A stretch of DNA of 64,000 bases from the NCBI RefSeq assembly GCF_025717555.1, contig NZ_JAJIRP010000011.1, forward strand, positions 124,001-188,000. Direction: 5' to 3'. This DNA is from Paucibacter sp. B2R-40 (GTDB lineage: Bacteria; Pseudomonadota; Gammaproteobacteria; Burkholderiales; Burkholderiaceae_C). Positions 63,460-64,000 of the stretch are shown here, one piece after another; positions within the stretch are counted from its first letter, which is position 1; each line of letters begins with the position of its first letter. A model generated the notes under the pieces. It worked only from the letters and a program-made list of their open reading frames with translations, did no database searches and was not told the DNA's origin. The translations under genes were made by a program, and so were the position numbers.

Positions 63460-64000
63460 CTACTGTAGAGATGGACTGCGAAACGCAAACTTCTGGGCGA
63501 GGTATTTGGCAGAGTTCTCGATGTAAGGGAACACCGTGCTCTCGTTGATATTCAGCTGGTCCAACTGCCTCAGCACAGTTTCCTTGTCTGTCACGGCGAT
63601 GCGCTGGACTGATATCTCGGGGGTACCAGCCTCGTCCAGGGTGGCGTCATGCCCAAACAGCAGAAAGGCTCCGGACTGAAAAGCTATACGGCTGTTGGTG
63701 TGCTTGCCCTTTACGCAGACGATAGACCTGAGGTGCCTCGGCTCCAGCCTGGGCTCGAAGAACGGCTTTTCTTCCTTGATGAAATGCAGCAACTGCTTCA
63801 CTGGCGCTAGCTTGTTGAACTTTCGGACATCCAGGCTACTGAAATCCAAGCCGTCCTTCGACACTTTCGGAAGCCTAGTCAGGTTAGCGATGCAACTAGC
63901 CGTGTCTGAATCGAAGTACTTGATTTGTTCTCTCACCATCGAAAACACGATGACTTCGCCGTCTTGCGTCGGGTTGCTCTTGCAGGCAAAGTACAAGGCG
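63460..64000 (-). CDS. FRG-domain protein, C-terminal part (runs off the window)
   Basis: The frame is open through the right edge, so the gene starts beyond the window; the last codon before the edge is Ala followed by LYFACKS. That ALYFACKS block, then the DGEVIVFSM strand, is the end of the FRG motif, whose Phe-Arg-Gly signature would lie just outside. Another ~150 residues follow without a further known domain. FRG proteins occur next to defence genes and are of unclear biochemical function. It points toward the kinase unit from the other strand. Confidence 0.7.
   Translation of the reverse strand, partial: ALYFACKSNPTQDGEVIVFSMVREQIKYFDSDTASCIANLTRLPKVSKDGLDFSSLDVRKFNKLAPVKQLLHFIKEEKPFFEPRLEPRHLRSIVCVKGKHTNSRIAFQSGAFLLFGHDATLDEAGTPEISVQRIAVTDKETVLRQLDQLNINESTVFPYIENSAKYLAQKFAFRSPSLQ

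Noticed and set aside
1-64000. tRNA genes, rRNA genes and CRISPR arrays
   Set aside because: I found no T-loop (GTTCGA-type) context with a matching acceptor stem, no rRNA-like stretch and no regular short-repeat array. A tRNA could still be missed by eye.

Overview
The window looks like accessory DNA from a betaproteobacterium, probably Burkholderiales. This rests on the GC-rich core genes, a BPSL0761-family protein, and the general character of the proteins. No rRNA, tRNA, CRISPR array or intact insertion sequence was seen. Most recognisable genes belong to families known from anti-phage islands: helicases, nucleases, a large adenine methyltransferase, WYL regulators, a giant STAND ATPase, a protein kinase and a FRG protein. 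All assignments come from reading motifs by eye; no database search was run.

Region 1-12.7 kb holds loosely spaced, mostly unrecognised genes. It starts with a four-gene membrane-protein/WYL operon (1076-4440). Two orphan membrane proteins, a second WYL regulator, a lipoprotein, a DUF3293 protein, a histone-deacetylase-family hydrolase and a small MESH1-like HD hydrolase follow. Two pairs of diverged ~60-bp repeats lie between these genes.

Region 12.8-48.0 kb is the core. An AddB-like/AddA-like nuclease-helicase pair on the plus strand (12838-18650) converges on a 29-kb run of minus-strand genes. In transcription order these are: NERD-UvrD helicase; DrmD-like SNF2 helicase; 1746-aa adenine methyltransferase; ASCH protein; DUF3883 protein; 2171-aa DUF1998 helicase resembling DruE or fused DrmA+DrmB; UvrD helicase with an N-terminal RelE-like region; a stretch with gene remnants; a 415-aa unknown; a PLD-fold protein; and a second SNF2 helicase. 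Several neighbours overlap by exactly 4 nt, which argues for translational coupling. The layout (DrmD, methyltransferase, DUF1998 helicase, PLD) recalls class 1 DISARM, but the large helicase looks Druantia-like and several genes are extra. I read it as a DISARM/Druantia-like composite.

Region 48.3-53.3 kb is an integration module: tyrosine integrase, excisionase-like protein, divergent XRE regulator with an operator-like repeat cluster, and a small-gene operon containing three related proteins.

Region 53.6-64 kb is a second defence cluster: an LRAT-like protein with a C-terminal membrane segment, a 2084-aa protein with a Cap4-like nuclease and STAND ATPase plus an overlapping 227-aa partner, an RNase H-like protein/Ser-Thr kinase/65-aa protein triad, and the end of a FRG-domain gene that runs off the window.
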